Positions 25,851-34,526 of a stretch of DNA of 55,478 bases are shown in pieces. The notes beneath the pieces are model-generated. The model was not told the DNA's origin. It made no database searches and saw nothing but the letters and a program-made list of their open reading frames with translations. The stretch's first letter is position 1; each line of letters starts with the position of its first letter. The stretch is from Chlamydiota bacterium. GTDB lineage: Bacteria; Chlamydiota; Chlamydiia; Chlamydiales; SM23-39. Location: assembly GCA_027451825.1 (NCBI GenBank), contig DAIDHZ010000011.1:1-55478 (forward strand). Reading direction: 5' to 3'. Both the position numbers and the translations under genes were made by a program.

Positions 25851-26802
25851 CTACAAAATAGGTCACTCCCAAAAGAGAAGCATCGTCATTTAAAATCACC
25901 CAGATCGGAATCGATTCCAATAAAGGCTTAAAACGTCCCTTATTAAAAAAAGAAGGTAAAAATGAACCTTCTTTCATTTGTTTTGTCAGTGTTGGAGCGA
26001 TACCTCCTCCAATATAAAAACCACCCAAAGAAAGAAATTTTAAAGCAAGATTGCCGGATGCAGCTCCATATAAAGAAAGAAAAAGATCTAGCGCTTTTGT
26101 ACAGGCAGGATCTTTTAAATTCTTTCCATATTCAGAAATCACCATGGGAGGCTGCTTTTTTTTCATCGCCTCTTTGACTTCCAAAGATTCTTTTTCTTTT
26201 TTTGTGCTGATAAAAAACTCGTAAATTGAATAAAGACCGGGACCTGAAACAACCCGTTCGTAAGAGACATGCTCTGTCTTTTTCTGTAAGTAAAAAAGAA
26301 GCTCAACTTCCAGCTCATTTCTTGGAGCAAAATCAACATGTCCGCCTTCGCAAGCAAAAGGGTGATGCTCTTTTCCATCCCAATAAAGACCTGCTTCTCC
26401 AAGACCCGTTCCGGCTGCAATCAGAGCCTGATTTCCCTTTTGAGAAAGCCCTTGATGCAAAAGGAAAAATTCCTCTTTTTTCAACACCCTGATTCCATAG
26501 GCTTTTGCTTCCAAATCATTCAAAAGCACACAAGAAGAGATCTTTAAATGTTTTCGAATCTTTTCTGCATCGACAATCCATGGAAGATTTGTAGCAACAC
26601 AGCGCTGCTCTCGAATAGGTCCTGCAATCCCAAAACCTGCTTTTTGAATCTGAATCTTAGATTCTTTTAAAAACTCATCAATGATGTCTTCTAAAGACAT
26701 GTAATTTTGACTTGCGAATTTTTTTTCAACGACCTTTCGATTGTCCTTAAAAATTGCAAGCCGTGTATTAGTTCCCCCAATGTCTCCGGATAAAATCATC
26801 AT
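25837..26802 (-). CDS. glk: Glucokinase
   Basis: Phosphorylates glucose with ATP; 321 residues. N-terminal phosphate-1 motif LSGDIGGTNTRLAIF, GFGIAGPI, the sugar-site region VLLNDLEAKAYG with the catalytic Asp, AAGTGLGEAGLYW, and EGGHVDFAPRNELE. This is the bacterial GlcK (non-ROK) type. Chlamydia species of animals lack hexokinase activity and take up glucose phosphate, whereas environmental chlamydiae carry glk; this supports the organism assignment. Its TGA overlaps the terminator hairpin. Confidence 0.94.
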   Translation of the reverse strand: MMILSGDIGGTNTRLAIFKDNRKVVEKKFASQNYMSLEDIIDEFLKESKIQIQKAGFGIAGPIREQRCVATNLPWIVDAEKIRKHLKISSCVLLNDLEAKAYGIRVLKKEEFFLLHQGLSQKGNQALIAAGTGLGEAGLYWDGKEHHPFACEGGHVDFAPRNELEVELLFYLQKKTEHVSYERVVSGPGLYSIYEFFISTKKEKESLEVKEAMKKKQPPMVISEYGKNLKDPACTKALDLFLSLYGAASGNLALKFLSLGGFYIGGGIAPTLTKQMKEGSFLPSFFNKGRFKPLLESIPIWVILNDDASLLGVTYFVEKNV

Positions 26803-26891
26803 CTCTCCTTAAATCTTTTTCTTTTATCAAATATCAGATCCTCTTATTTCGATAAATTGTTACAATTCCTAAAACTGAACGAAGGAGATTT

Positions 26892-27953
26892 ATGTCACAA
26901 CAAGCAATCGTTGATCCAAACAAGAAAAAAGCACTCGAACTTGCCGTCTCGCATATCCAAAAACAATTTGGAGAAGGAGCGATCATGGCTCTTGGAAAAC
27001 ATTCTGCAGCAGGAGGCCTTGGCGTCATTAAAACAGGAGCGATCGCTCTTGATTTAGCTCTTGGCATCGGAGGGGTCCCAAGAGGAAGAATCATTGAAAT
27101 CTACGGTCCGGAATCGTCCGGAAAATCAACTCTTGCAACACACATTGTCGCAAACGCTCAAAAAGCAGGAGGTCTTGCTGCCTACATCGACGCAGAACAT
27201 GCCCTTGATCCTGCATATGCTGCTAAAATCGGCGTCAATATTAACGATCTTATGATCTCTCAACCGGATAATGGAGAAGAGGCTCTGAACATTGCAGAGA
27301 TGCTTGCGAGATCCAATGCAGTCGACGTCATCGTGATTGACTCCGTTGCAGCGCTTGTTCCCAAATCAGAACTCGAAGGAGAAATCGGAGATCAACACAT
27401 GGGACTTCAAGCAAGAATGATGTCTCAGGCCTTAAGAAAATTAACAGCCACACTCTCTCGCAGTAACACCTGCGCCATCTTCATCAACCAAATCCGTGAA
27501 AAAATCGGAGTGATGTTCGGCAATCCGGAAACAACAACAGGGGGAAGAGCGCTTAAATTCTACGCCTCTATCCGTATGGATATCCGAAGACTTTCCGGCA
27601 TTAAAAACGCGGATAACACATCAGAAATTGGATCCAGAGTTCGCGTCAAAGTCGTCAAAAACAAATGCGCACCTCCTTTCCAATCTGCAGAATTTGACAT
27701 TCTCTTCAATGAAGGAATCTCCCACATTGGCTCGCTCATCGATGTCGGCGTAGATGCAAACATCATTGAAAAAAGAGGAACTTGGTTTAGCTTCCAAAAC
27801 CATCGCTTAGGTCAAGGAAGAGAAGCCGCAAGAGAAGAGCTCAAAAACAATCCAAAACTCACCGAGGAAATCGAAAAGATGATCTACGCGAAGACAGCAA
27901 CTCAAGCCCCAGATCCTTCAAAAAAAGCAGCAAAAGAAGAATCTCTGACCTAA
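26892..27953 (+). CDS. recA: Recombinase RecA
   Basis: 353 residues, full length. Walker [10 protein letters not shown] near 70, Walker [16 protein letters not shown], the L1 loop around [43 protein letters not shown] covering L2, and C-terminal GSWF-like RGTWFSFQ. The tail is Lys/Glu-rich. It catalyses strand exchange in recombination and repair. GAAGGAG lies 6 nt before the ATG, the best ribosome binding site in this region. No LexA gene or SOS box was seen nearby. Confidence 0.98.
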   Translation: MSQQAIVDPNKKKALELAVSHIQKQFGEGAIMALGKHSAAGGLGVIKTGAIALDLALGIGGVPRGRIIEIYGPESSGKSTLATHIVANAQKAGGLAAYIDAEHALDPAYAAKIGVNINDLMISQPDNGEEALNIAEMLARSNAVDVIVIDSVAALVPKSELEGEIGDQHMGLQARMMSQALRKLTATLSRSNTCAIFINQIREKIGVMFGNPETTTGGRALKFYASIRMDIRRLSGIKNADNTSEIGSRVRVKVVKNKCAPPFQSAEFDILFNEGISHIGSLIDVGVDANIIEKRGTWFSFQNHRLGQGREAAREELKNNPKLTEEIEKMIYAKTATQAPDPSKKAAKEESLT

Positions 27954-27967
27954 ACTTTTTACAAAGT

Positions 27968-28092
27968 GTGCAGGATAAAAATGATTTCTTATCCTGCATA
28001 TCATGCATATCCTGTCCATCTTGTTTTTGATTCACCGACAACAATTCTAAGCTTCATTCGTTCATCAAAACAAGGATATGCAGGATAAAAAT
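27968..28092. repeat. GCAGGATAA hairpin repeat between recA and ispA
   Basis: GCAGGATAA (27970-27978) pairs with TTATCCTGC (27989-27997). ATGCATATCATGCAT and ATCCTGTCCATCTTGTTTTT follow. Near 28075-28092, AAGGATATGCAGGATAAAAA is an inverted counterpart. Related strings occur at 11274, 11387 and 13321. Its place between convergent genes suggests a terminator role. Confidence 0.65.
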
Positions 28093-28114
28093 AATTCATC
28101 TTGTATTTAATGAA

Positions 28115-28969
28115 TCATGTAACAACAGGAACAGAATTATTGACTTTGTCTAAAAGATATTCGTGGACCTTTTGAAAGGGTTTTGTCCATAAATTTAAAT
28201 GCGTAAGAGTTTCTTTCAACAAAGAAATCTCTTTTTGAGAAAGTAAAATCGCCTCTTTTTTACCAAGAACATTCACAATATTTAATGAAGATTTTTTATC
28301 TTGAGCCTCATCTTCCAAGTCATCTGCCATTTGAAAGGCCATTCCCAAATGATAAGCGCATTTTTTTAAATGAGGAATCAAAGCAAGATCTCCACCGCCA
28401 AAAAGCCAGCCAAAAAGAAAACAAATCTCAAATAGCGTCACCGTTTTTTTATAGATCATCTCTTGAATGGCCTCCCAGCTTGGTTCGGGTGGGAATAAAT
28501 CCAAAAATTGACCTGATGTTGCGCCTTGGAGCCCTGCACACCTTGTCGCTGCCTCCAAACAAAGAATCGCGCGAAAATCGGCCTCCGATTGCCATTCAGG
28601 ATACAATTTCATCTTCTTTGCATTTTCATAAATACATCCATAGCCAGAAGACATTAAAGTGTAACTTGCCAAAAGAGACGTACTCTCTCCAAAAACTTTG
28701 TGCAAAGCCGGCTTTCCTCGCCGAAATGCATCATTATCCATACAAGGAAGATCATCCACAATCAACGATGCCGTATGAAAGCATTCAACGCCGATTGCAG
28801 CATCATTCACATCGTAGCCTTTTAAACTCTCGGAAATCATCAACACTAAAAGCGGTCTCAGACGTTTTCCACCGCTCATGAGTGCATATTCACAGGCATC
28901 TCGCAAAAGGCTTTTAGAGCCCATTTTTTCAATAAAAGAAGAAAGAGCTTTCTCAAATTGCTTTTTCAT
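28115..28969 (-). CDS. ispA: Short-chain polyprenyl diphosphate synthase (geranyl/farnesyl type)
   Basis: 284 residues. First aspartate-rich motif DDLPCMDND and second MADDLED bind Mg-diphosphate; GGKRLRPLLVL and FHTASLIVDD flank the first. It condenses IPP with DMAPP/GPP to make the FPP used for undecaprenyl and quinone synthesis. It corresponds in position to CT628, next to the GlmU-like gene (CT629), which it overlaps by 4 bp (ATGA). Product chain length cannot be read with certainty. Confidence 0.92.
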   Translation of the reverse strand: MKKQFEKALSSFIEKMGSKSLLRDACEYALMSGGKRLRPLLVLMISESLKGYDVNDAAIGVECFHTASLIVDDLPCMDNDAFRRGKPALHKVFGESTSLLASYTLMSSGYGCIYENAKKMKLYPEWQSEADFRAILCLEAATRCAGLQGATSGQFLDLFPPEPSWEAIQEMIYKKTVTLFEICFLFGWLFGGGDLALIPHLKKCAYHLGMAFQMADDLEDEAQDKKSSLNIVNVLGKKEAILLSQKEISLLKETLTHLNLWTKPFQKVHEYLLDKVNNSVPVVT

Positions 28970-29691
28970 TTCAAAAGTTTTTCCAAAAGTTTTTCCGCAG
29001 CCGATTCAACCGTCCAATCACGCGTTGATTTCACTTTGCTATTAGCAGCAATCACTCCGCCAATATTTAAAAGAGGATAAATCAAACTTTCTTTGCCAAT
29101 GACTGTTCCCGGATTTAATACTGTATTGCAACCTACGTGAACAAGATCTCCAACGATTGCACCTAATTTTCTAAGACGAGTTTCTATTTTTTTTTCTTCG
29201 TGGTGAATCATAATTTCTTTGGCATCCAATCGAAAATTGGAACATTTTACGCCGGCGCCTAAATTGACTTTCTTCCCTAAAATAGAATCTCCAACATAAC
29301 ACAAGTGAGCCGCTACGGCTTCATCCAAAAAAATAGAATGCTTCACTTCCGTTCCATGACCCACTAAACAATGATCTCCTAAAATGACATGGGGACGTAA
29401 AAAAGCACCATGCTGAATTTTGCAATGTTTTCCAATAATACAAGGACCTTGAATGAGAACACCAGGTCCAATGGTTGTGCCTTTTCCAATAGAAATAGAC
29501 TCTTTATTTTCTAGATAGACATTTTCAGGAATATCGATCTCGATCTTATGAGGAAATACATCTAAATACGAAATCAAAGAACGCAAAGCATCCCAAGCAA
29601 ATCCATTTTTTTTCCAAAGAATGGAATGAGCAAAAGACTCTAAAGAAAAGAGATCTCTTCCATGAAGCATAAACGAAAGTATACCGAGCAC
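28966..29691 (-). CDS. GlmU-like left-handed beta-helix protein lacking the uridylyltransferase domain
   Basis: 241 residues. The hexapeptide repeat region covers about residues 70-215 (GKGTTIGPGVLIQGPCIIGKH and onward). It includes CYVGDSILGKKVNLGAGV, which aligns with the acetyltransferase site of GlmU. The N-terminal ~60 residues are not a nucleotidyltransferase, so UDP-GlcNAc cannot be made by this protein alone. This short form, as in CT629, is a known chlamydial feature whose substrate is unclear. It is the gene nearest the candidate origin and is transcribed away from it together with ispA. Confidence 0.82.
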   Translation of the reverse strand: MLGILSFMLHGRDLFSLESFAHSILWKKNGFAWDALRSLISYLDVFPHKIEIDIPENVYLENKESISIGKGTTIGPGVLIQGPCIIGKHCKIQHGAFLRPHVILGDHCLVGHGTEVKHSIFLDEAVAAHLCYVGDSILGKKVNLGAGVKCSNFRLDAKEIMIHHEEKKIETRLRKLGAIVGDLVHVGCNTVLNPGTVIGKESLIYPLLNIGGVIAANSKVKSTRDWTVESAAEKLLEKLLK

Positions 29692-29910
29692 TCTCTCTAG
29701 AATCTATATATTTATAAATATTTAGAGATTTCTCTTCTTCTTTAGAGACTGTTGAAATGTTGATATCTGCTCAATTTTTCATCAGAAAATGCATTGTCGA
29801 TAACTTGTCTATAAGCTGTTCATATCTGGTGGGGTTTTGAACAGATTTAAGTTACCGACAAGTTATGAACAGCTCATGAACAATTTATGAACGACTTTTT
29901 CCACAGACCC
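29692..29910. other. Candidate chromosomal replication origin (oriC)
   Basis: A gene-free region with an AT-rich stretch at about 29702-29730 (TATATATTTATAAATATT) and DnaA-box-like 9-mers. Forward: TTACCGACA 29852, TTATGAACA 29863, TCATGAACA 29874, TTATGAACG 29885, TTTTCCACA 29897. Reverse: at 29806-29814 (TTATAGACA) and 29817-29825 (ATATGAACA). Forward boxes start every 11 bp (last step 12), as do the two reverse boxes. Hand counts on minus-strand genes gave G44/C58 in 300 bases left (28141-28440) and G68/C52 right (30181-30480), so + strand skew changes sign here. Confidence 0.8.
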
Positions 29911-30012
29911 TTGATTCACGAGCGGTATATATTCGTTCCAGTTCAAAGTCCCTGTTTCTGCAGCGTCGGATTTACCTTAAATTTTGTCCCGCTTCCATCA
30001 CTCAACTTATTC
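29911..30012. repeat. Degenerate family A repeat next to oriC
   Basis: TTGATTCACGAGCGGTAT (29911-29928) is the family A end. The following GCAGCGTCGGATTTACCTTAAATTT and CCATCACTCAACTTA resemble interiors of the 39901 and 555 copies. The right end is lost. It abuts the last DnaA-box-like motif. Confidence 0.6.
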
Positions 30013-30022
30013 AACAAGAGGT

Positions 30023-30976
30023 CTAATGACTTTCGCAGCGAGGAGGCCATAGATCTCCCCAACTTGCATCTTTTGCTTGGGAGTAGAGCTCTTTAGTTTT
30101 ACGAGTGATTGTTGTCTCTTCTTTGGTTCCTTCAAGAGTGCAAAGAGAAAAGTGGATATGTCCAGATCCTTTTTGAGGATGGCGAAGGATTCTCGCTCCT
30201 TTAGGATCCGTTTCTTTCTTGGTTGCGATAAGATAAGAAAATTTTTCATCTTCGTAGCTTAAATTGCCTTCTTTAATGAGCCTGTGCCATTTTGTTCTTT
30301 CAAGCCGTGTTGAAAAATGACACCAATCATTGGATGGAAGTGGACATTTTTTTGCATGAGGACAAGGTGCAACGATAGATGCTCCAAGTTGTAAAAAAAG
30401 ATCTCTTGCTTTCAGAATGACTTGATATCCTTTGGGTGTTCCGGGTTCTATGATCGCAAATGTTTGAATGGGATAGTGCCAAAGCTCCTTTAGAATGGAG
30501 TCGAAAAGAGGAAGTTCTCCGATGGAATAGGAAAAAATGGCAAGATCTGCTTTGGGGGGCGCTTTCATCGTGTTTAGGTCTTGATGAATCCATTCAGACT
30601 TAATTTCAAAGGGTTGCAGAAGTTTTTTCCCAAGAGAGATCGCTTCTTTGTTTTTTTCGATGAGAGTGATGTCTTGAAGAAAAGGGAAATAATGGATGGC
30701 GGCAAGTGATGCCGTAGCAGGGCCCGCTCCTAAGTCAAGGATGCTTTGACAAGAATCGGATGGAATTTGTTTTAAAACGCAAGAAACGGCTGCATAGGTG
30801 GCAGGAAATCGGGAAGCAAGATAGCAAAGCCTTGTTGTTTCATCTGAAAAAACAGAAGAAGAGCTGTGATGTTCTCGATACTCTTTGCTTAAAGCCATTT
30901 GTGCTTTTTTTAAGAGTGTGGGAGATGTTTTTTCTAAAATATGATCAATGGTTGATTGTATGATTTCTGGTAGCAT
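30023..30976 (-). CDS. Rsm22-like methyltransferase-fold ribosome assembly protein
   Basis: 317 residues. An N-terminal helical part precedes a SAM-methyltransferase fold (ILDLGAGPATASLAA, TLIEKNKEAISLG, AIFSYSIGELP). A Cys cluster follows, CPHAKKCPLPSNDWC, with a further Cys in HFSLCTLEG. This is the Rsm22 family (METTL17 in mitochondria), where four such Cys bind an iron-sulfur cluster and the protein helps assemble the small ribosomal subunit. Whether it methylates RNA is doubtful in the family. It overlaps the MFS gene end by 32 bp. Confidence 0.83.
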   Translation of the reverse strand: MLPEIIQSTIDHILEKTSPTLLKKAQMALSKEYREHHSSSSVFSDETTRLCYLASRFPATYAAVSCVLKQIPSDSCQSILDLGAGPATASLAAIHYFPFLQDITLIEKNKEAISLGKKLLQPFEIKSEWIHQDLNTMKAPPKADLAIFSYSIGELPLFDSILKELWHYPIQTFAIIEPGTPKGYQVILKARDLFLQLGASIVAPCPHAKKCPLPSNDWCHFSTRLERTKWHRLIKEGNLSYEDEKFSYLIATKKETDPKGARILRHPQKGSGHIHFSLCTLEGTKEETTITRKTKELYSQAKDASWGDLWPPRCESH

Positions 30977-32186
30977 GTTTCCAATAAATGAGAGTGCCGA
31001 TAAGACTTATAAAAGAGCCGATAAAAAAGGGAAAATTGATGGATTTTTGAAAGGCAATCGAAGCTGCTAGGGGCGCCAGTGTCATTGCAAAAGATTGTAC
31101 CGATTGACTCATTCCAAGCACTTTGCCCCCCATGTTTTTGTGAGATAAATCGGAAATGATGGTTGTATAAATAGGCCAAATGATGCCTCCAATCATCACA
31201 CAAATTCCAAGAATGAGCAAGACATTATATAAGTGATGGGGAATTGTTACAAAGTAATAACAGACGGTAAGCAATAAAAATAATGTTTTTAAAACGGTTT
31301 CTTTTTTAAAACGGGTGGTGAGAATTTTATTGAGAGACCCTGAACCAATGACCCAACAGATTCCCATGAAAAGAGCTAAATCTCCGATGTTGGATTCTGA
31401 GAATCCATATCGTTTTACGCCAACTACGGGGATAAATTGAAATAAAATAGTCCAAGAAAAAATGAAGAAAAAATAAATGAGATAGGTTGTTTTTAAATTG
31501 GGAGTGCGTAGGGCATTTTTAATGTTGAGGAAGGCCTCAAAAAAATAGATTTTTTTATGAGAAAGGGATGTTTTTGTTTCTTGAAATCCAAAGAGAATAA
31601 AAAGAAGGTTGATAAAGGTAAGTCCGCATGCAACCCAAATGGGTAAATCAGGGGAAAAATAGGAGTTGATGGAGTTATCCGAAATTTTTCCTCCCAAAAA
31701 AGTTCCTATGACGAAGGAAAATCCAATGGTTGTAGAAAGAAGACCAAAGTGTTTGTTTTTGATGTGGGTGTTTGGACTTAAATCGGCAATGCAAGCTTGG
31801 CAAATAGAGGAATTGGCTGAAAAAAATCCGGTGACAAGGCGTCCCATGAAAAGAGCGCTTAAAAGATAATTTTTTATGCCCCATCCTGTGAGAATCAGTC
31901 CAATCAGTGTGAATAAAACGCTTAAGAAAAGTGCTTTTTTTCTCCCTTTTCGATCGGCATATTCTCCAATGAAGGGAGCTCCTAAAAATTGTCCGAGTGA
32001 AAATGCCATGAAGAAAATGGCTAAAATCGCAGCCCTTTTATTTTCAGAAACATCGCTTGCAAAAAGAGGATTGTTTATATCGAGAAAGTAGGGCGCAAAA
32101 ATGGGAAAGGCAATCGCCCAGCATAAATTATCGATGAAAAATGTAAAGAAGATAGAAAAGAGAGAAATTTTAGGCCTATTTTTCAA
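30945..32186 (-). CDS. MFS transporter (TetA-like DHA1)
   Basis: 413 residues with 12 membrane segments. The motif A loop FIGEYADRKGRKKALFLS after segment 2 and VTGFFSANSSICQACIADL in segment 4-5 are typical of TetA-like proton antiporters. The substrate is unknown; drug efflux or metabolite export are both possible. It starts 4 bp inside the ung stop (overlap) and overlaps the Rsm22-like gene, so ung-MFS-rsm22 form an operon leading away from oriC in the reverse direction. Confidence 0.87.
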   Translation of the reverse strand: MKNRPKISLFSIFFTFFIDNLCWAIAFPIFAPYFLDINNPLFASDVSENKRAAILAIFFMAFSLGQFLGAPFIGEYADRKGRKKALFLSVLFTLIGLILTGWGIKNYLLSALFMGRLVTGFFSANSSICQACIADLSPNTHIKNKHFGLLSTTIGFSFVIGTFLGGKISDNSINSYFSPDLPIWVACGLTFINLLFILFGFQETKTSLSHKKIYFFEAFLNIKNALRTPNLKTTYLIYFFFIFSWTILFQFIPVVGVKRYGFSESNIGDLALFMGICWVIGSGSLNKILTTRFKKETVLKTLFLLLTVCYYFVTIPHHLYNVLLILGICVMIGGIIWPIYTTIISDLSHKNMGGKVLGMSQSVQSFAMTLAPLAASIAFQKSINFPFFIGSFISLIGTLIYWKHATRNHTINH

Positions 32187-32872
32187 GGAATTCTCCAGTT
32201 AATTTCTTCTTTATCATGTTTTCTTAAAAAAGTATTGGCTTTTGAAAAAGGTTTGGATCCAAAAAATCCATGATAAGAAGAAAGCGGAGATGGGTGCGGA
32301 GAGATTAATACATAGTGCAAAGGATCGTTTTTCTTTGCAATATGATGATATTTTTCTTTGGCAGAATTGCCCCAAAGAATGAAAACAAGAGGTCTCGGAT
32401 CTTCGACTAAAAGTTGAATCGCTTTGTCTGTAAAAATTTCCCATCCTTGTTTGTGGTGTGATTTTGGTTTCTCAGCTTCTACTGTTAAAATTGTATTGAG
32501 TAATAAAACACCTTGATGCGCCCAAGAAATGAGAGATCCATTGGAAGGCATAGATATTCCTAAATCGCTTTGCAGCTCTTTAAAAATGTTCACAAGGCTT
32601 GGAGGGATAGGACGCTTGGTAGATACGCTAAAGGCAAGGCCCTCTGCCTGGCCTTCTCCATGATAAGGATCTTGGCCTAAAATAACGACTTTGACTTTTT
32701 CAAAAGGGGTTTCTTGAAAGGCTTGAAAAATATCCGATGCTTTTGGGTAAACGATCTTATTTTTATACGCATCCGTTAAAAAATTTTCTAACGCTTTGAA
32801 ATAGGGTTTTTCAAATTCGTCTTGAAGACGAAGCTGCCAAGATGGTCCAAGGAATTTCGGATCTAAAATCAT
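32183..32872 (-). CDS. ung: Uracil-DNA glycosylase
   Basis: 229 residues. Water-activating loop LGQDPYHGEGQAEGLAFSV near 64 with the catalytic Asp, LLNTILTVEAEKPKSH, and the HPSPLSSYHGFFGSKPF minor-groove loop near 190 with the catalytic His. It removes uracil from DNA in base-excision repair. Normal family length. The first gene of the ung-MFS-rsm22 operon. A family A repeat lies about 60 bp upstream. Confidence 0.96.
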   Translation of the reverse strand: MILDPKFLGPSWQLRLQDEFEKPYFKALENFLTDAYKNKIVYPKASDIFQAFQETPFEKVKVVILGQDPYHGEGQAEGLAFSVSTKRPIPPSLVNIFKELQSDLGISMPSNGSLISWAHQGVLLLNTILTVEAEKPKSHHKQGWEIFTDKAIQLLVEDPRPLVFILWGNSAKEKYHHIAKKNDPLHYVLISPHPSPLSSYHGFFGSKPFSKANTFLRKHDKEEINWRIP

Positions 32873-32933
32873 CGATCGTGAGTATAAAATGTTCGATTTA
32901 TTTAAAGAAGAAGATTAAACTTTTGGGTTCTAT

Positions 32934-33095
32934 ATATCGAAACAACTTGAAGAATCGGGAATTTGGCAAGGAGAGTCCTCGAAATTTTTATTCGGAGCGA
33001 GCGACCATTGCCAAGAGGCAAGCCGCGCGTGAGAATAAGAATTTCGAGGTAAATTCGACGCAGTCAAAAACCGATTCTTCAAGTTGTTTCGGTAT
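32934..33095. repeat. Family A repeat, 162 bp, orientation opposite to the copy at 39901
   Basis: Starts ATATCGAAACAACTTGAAGAATCGG and ends CCGATTCTTCAAGTTGTTTCGGTAT. Its sequence is nearly identical (about seven differences by eye) to the reverse complement of 39901-40062. Interior arms CTCGAAATTTTTATTC and GAATAAGAATTTCGAG also pair, so the whole copy folds as a cruciform or long stem. It ends 14 bp before the start of the 302-residue protein gene. Confidence 0.9.
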
Positions 33096-33109
33096 AAAAA
33101 CGAGGTTCG

Positions 33110-34018
33110 ATGGAAAAGGTAGTATTCACGATTCCTGTAGTGGTTGCTCAATTGGAGCGAGGTGATTGCCAGAATGTAAAAGATGTACGATTTCAAGAAA
33201 TTTTAAAACAGGCTTTGCTAGTTCATCCTCAACGAGATTTTCTTGAATGGCGAAACCGAAAATGTTTGGAGGCTCCTTCTGTAAGACAGCCAGCTCCAAA
33301 GCAAGCTCAAAGAAACCGAAAAATTTCTGCTGCAGAGCCTGCAAATCTAATGGATTATTTTCCTTGGAAGTGTCTTTTGGGTGCAGTGGGAGCAACTGCT
33401 GTGCTAGCTCCCACCGGAGTTCCGATTGTTTTGGCTCCTAAATTGGCTATTGCGTGTGGTCTTGGACAGATTACGAACAAGGGTCTTCAACAGCTTATGA
33501 ATAGAGATCAAAAAACTGAAAAAGAAGATGAAGATCCAGAAATTCAAGAACAAAAGAAAAGAGATGAATTAGATGCGTACGTCCTTGATAAATTGGAAAA
33601 GGGTGATTGCAAAGGTGTTGATTTAGAGTCATTTAAGAATCTTGTGGAAGAAGCTTTCGGTCGTCATCCTGAAAGAAGAGTTTTTCTCGAAGTTAATTAC
33701 CGAAAATGCTTAAACCAAGGTCCTTGGGATCAGGTTTTTGAAGTTGTTAAAAATGTCGATTTAGTGAGCTTGGGCGGATATGCTTTTCGTACTTACGAAG
33801 AATGGAAGAATGATCGTTCGAAATCTCAAAAAGAAAAAGATGAATATGCTTTAAAGTTTCTAGAACAACCGACGGATTGCTCTTCTTTGAATGGAGAAGA
33901 ATTGAAGAGCCTTATGGCGGATGTTTTTGGACGTCATCCGGCGCAAGCAGTTTTACTTCGTGGCCAATATGAAAAATGTCTTGAACAAGCTAAAAAATCG
34001 GAGAAGAATCATGCATAA
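33110..34018 (+). CDS. Threefold Cys-repeat protein with hydrophobic hairpin (possible Inc/effector)
   Basis: 302 residues, not recognised. Three copies of a ~40-residue unit are seen at about 15-52, 158-199 and 242-283. The pattern is L-E-x-G-D-C, a helix, then (F)GRHPxRxxFLxxxYRKCL; examples are LEKGDCKGVD...EAFGRHPERRVFL and FGRHPAQAVLL. Each unit has one Cys near each end. Between units 1 and 2 lies a hydrophobic stretch (about 83-118, CLLGAVGATAVLAPTGVPIVLAPKLAIACGLG) that could be a membrane hairpin of the kind found in chlamydial inclusion-membrane proteins. There is no signal peptide. The ATG follows a weak GAGG. It overlaps the next gene by 8 bp. Confidence 0.75.
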   Translation: MEKVVFTIPVVVAQLERGDCQNVKDVRFQEILKQALLVHPQRDFLEWRNRKCLEAPSVRQPAPKQAQRNRKISAAEPANLMDYFPWKCLLGAVGATAVLAPTGVPIVLAPKLAIACGLGQITNKGLQQLMNRDQKTEKEDEDPEIQEQKKRDELDAYVLDKLEKGDCKGVDLESFKNLVEEAFGRHPERRVFLEVNYRKCLNQGPWDQVFEVVKNVDLVSLGGYAFRTYEEWKNDRSKSQKEKDEYALKFLEQPTDCSSLNGEELKSLMADVFGRHPAQAVLLRGQYEKCLEQAKKSEKNHA

Positions 34019-34478
34019 AGTTTCACAATCGTTTTCAAGTGGGGTTCATTTTTCAACATGGATTCCAAAAGATTCAAAGATCGTCATAATTGCGTCTTTG
34101 GCAATGGGGATTCTTGGAAGTTCTTTGACTCGTCATTGTGCTGTTGCTCGAGCAGATGATGGGATGCAGCATGTGATGGATGAAATTTTGCAACATGCAA
34201 TTTGGCATCATGTGGGACATGTTGTTCATCTTGGGAGTTCTGCAGCATCTTTATTGGGAGCTCTTCTTTCTTGCCAATCTTTAGGAGAGCCGGATGCGCT
34301 TGTGATTCGAAGCCCGATAGGCAAGCCTTGTTTTACAAAAGAGATCGATCCTTTTTCAGGTAAGTTTGTTGATTGCCTTGTTTTATCAAATGGCAAAAAA
34401 ATTATGGGTAGAGATGCAATTTGGCAATTTCTACAAGATTTAAAATATGCTCAACTGACACAAAAAAGAATGATTTGA
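34011..34478 (+). CDS. Membrane-associated protein with partial U-box-like C-terminus
   Basis: 155 residues from the ATG at 34011, which overlaps the previous stop (ATGCATAA). Two hydrophobic stretches occur (about 25-40 and 70-86), His-rich between them (HAIWHHVGHVVH). The C-terminal part, DPFSGKFVDCLVLSNG then KKIMGRDAIWQFL, fits the first two-thirds of a U-box (C/D-P-I/F-T/S...D-x-V-V-L-S-N-G...R-x-A-I-x-x-W-L). The stop comes before the D-P-x-T-R-x-P-L-T portion, so the fold would be incomplete. It may be a truncated E3-ligase-like effector or a divergent short form. Confidence 0.6.
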   Translation: MHKVSQSFSSGVHFSTWIPKDSKIVIIASLAMGILGSSLTRHCAVARADDGMQHVMDEILQHAIWHHVGHVVHLGSSAASLLGALLSCQSLGEPDALVIRSPIGKPCFTKEIDPFSGKFVDCLVLSNGKKIMGRDAIWQFLQDLKYAQLTQKRMI

Positions 34479-34526
34479 CAGAAGAGTCTTTCATGCTTAA
34501 AATGGCCGGTTTTGGGAGTTGAAAGC

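Noticed and set aside
28285..28881. 198-codon forward frame antisense to ispA
   Set aside because: The reverse strand encodes a clear prenyl synthase; this frame has no recognisable protein features.
32842..33165. Open frames covering the repeat at 32934-33095 on both strands, and the similar one at 39914-40129
   Set aside because: They arise from the palindromic repeat; the same peptide-like strings recur wherever the repeat occurs, and there is no ribosome binding site.
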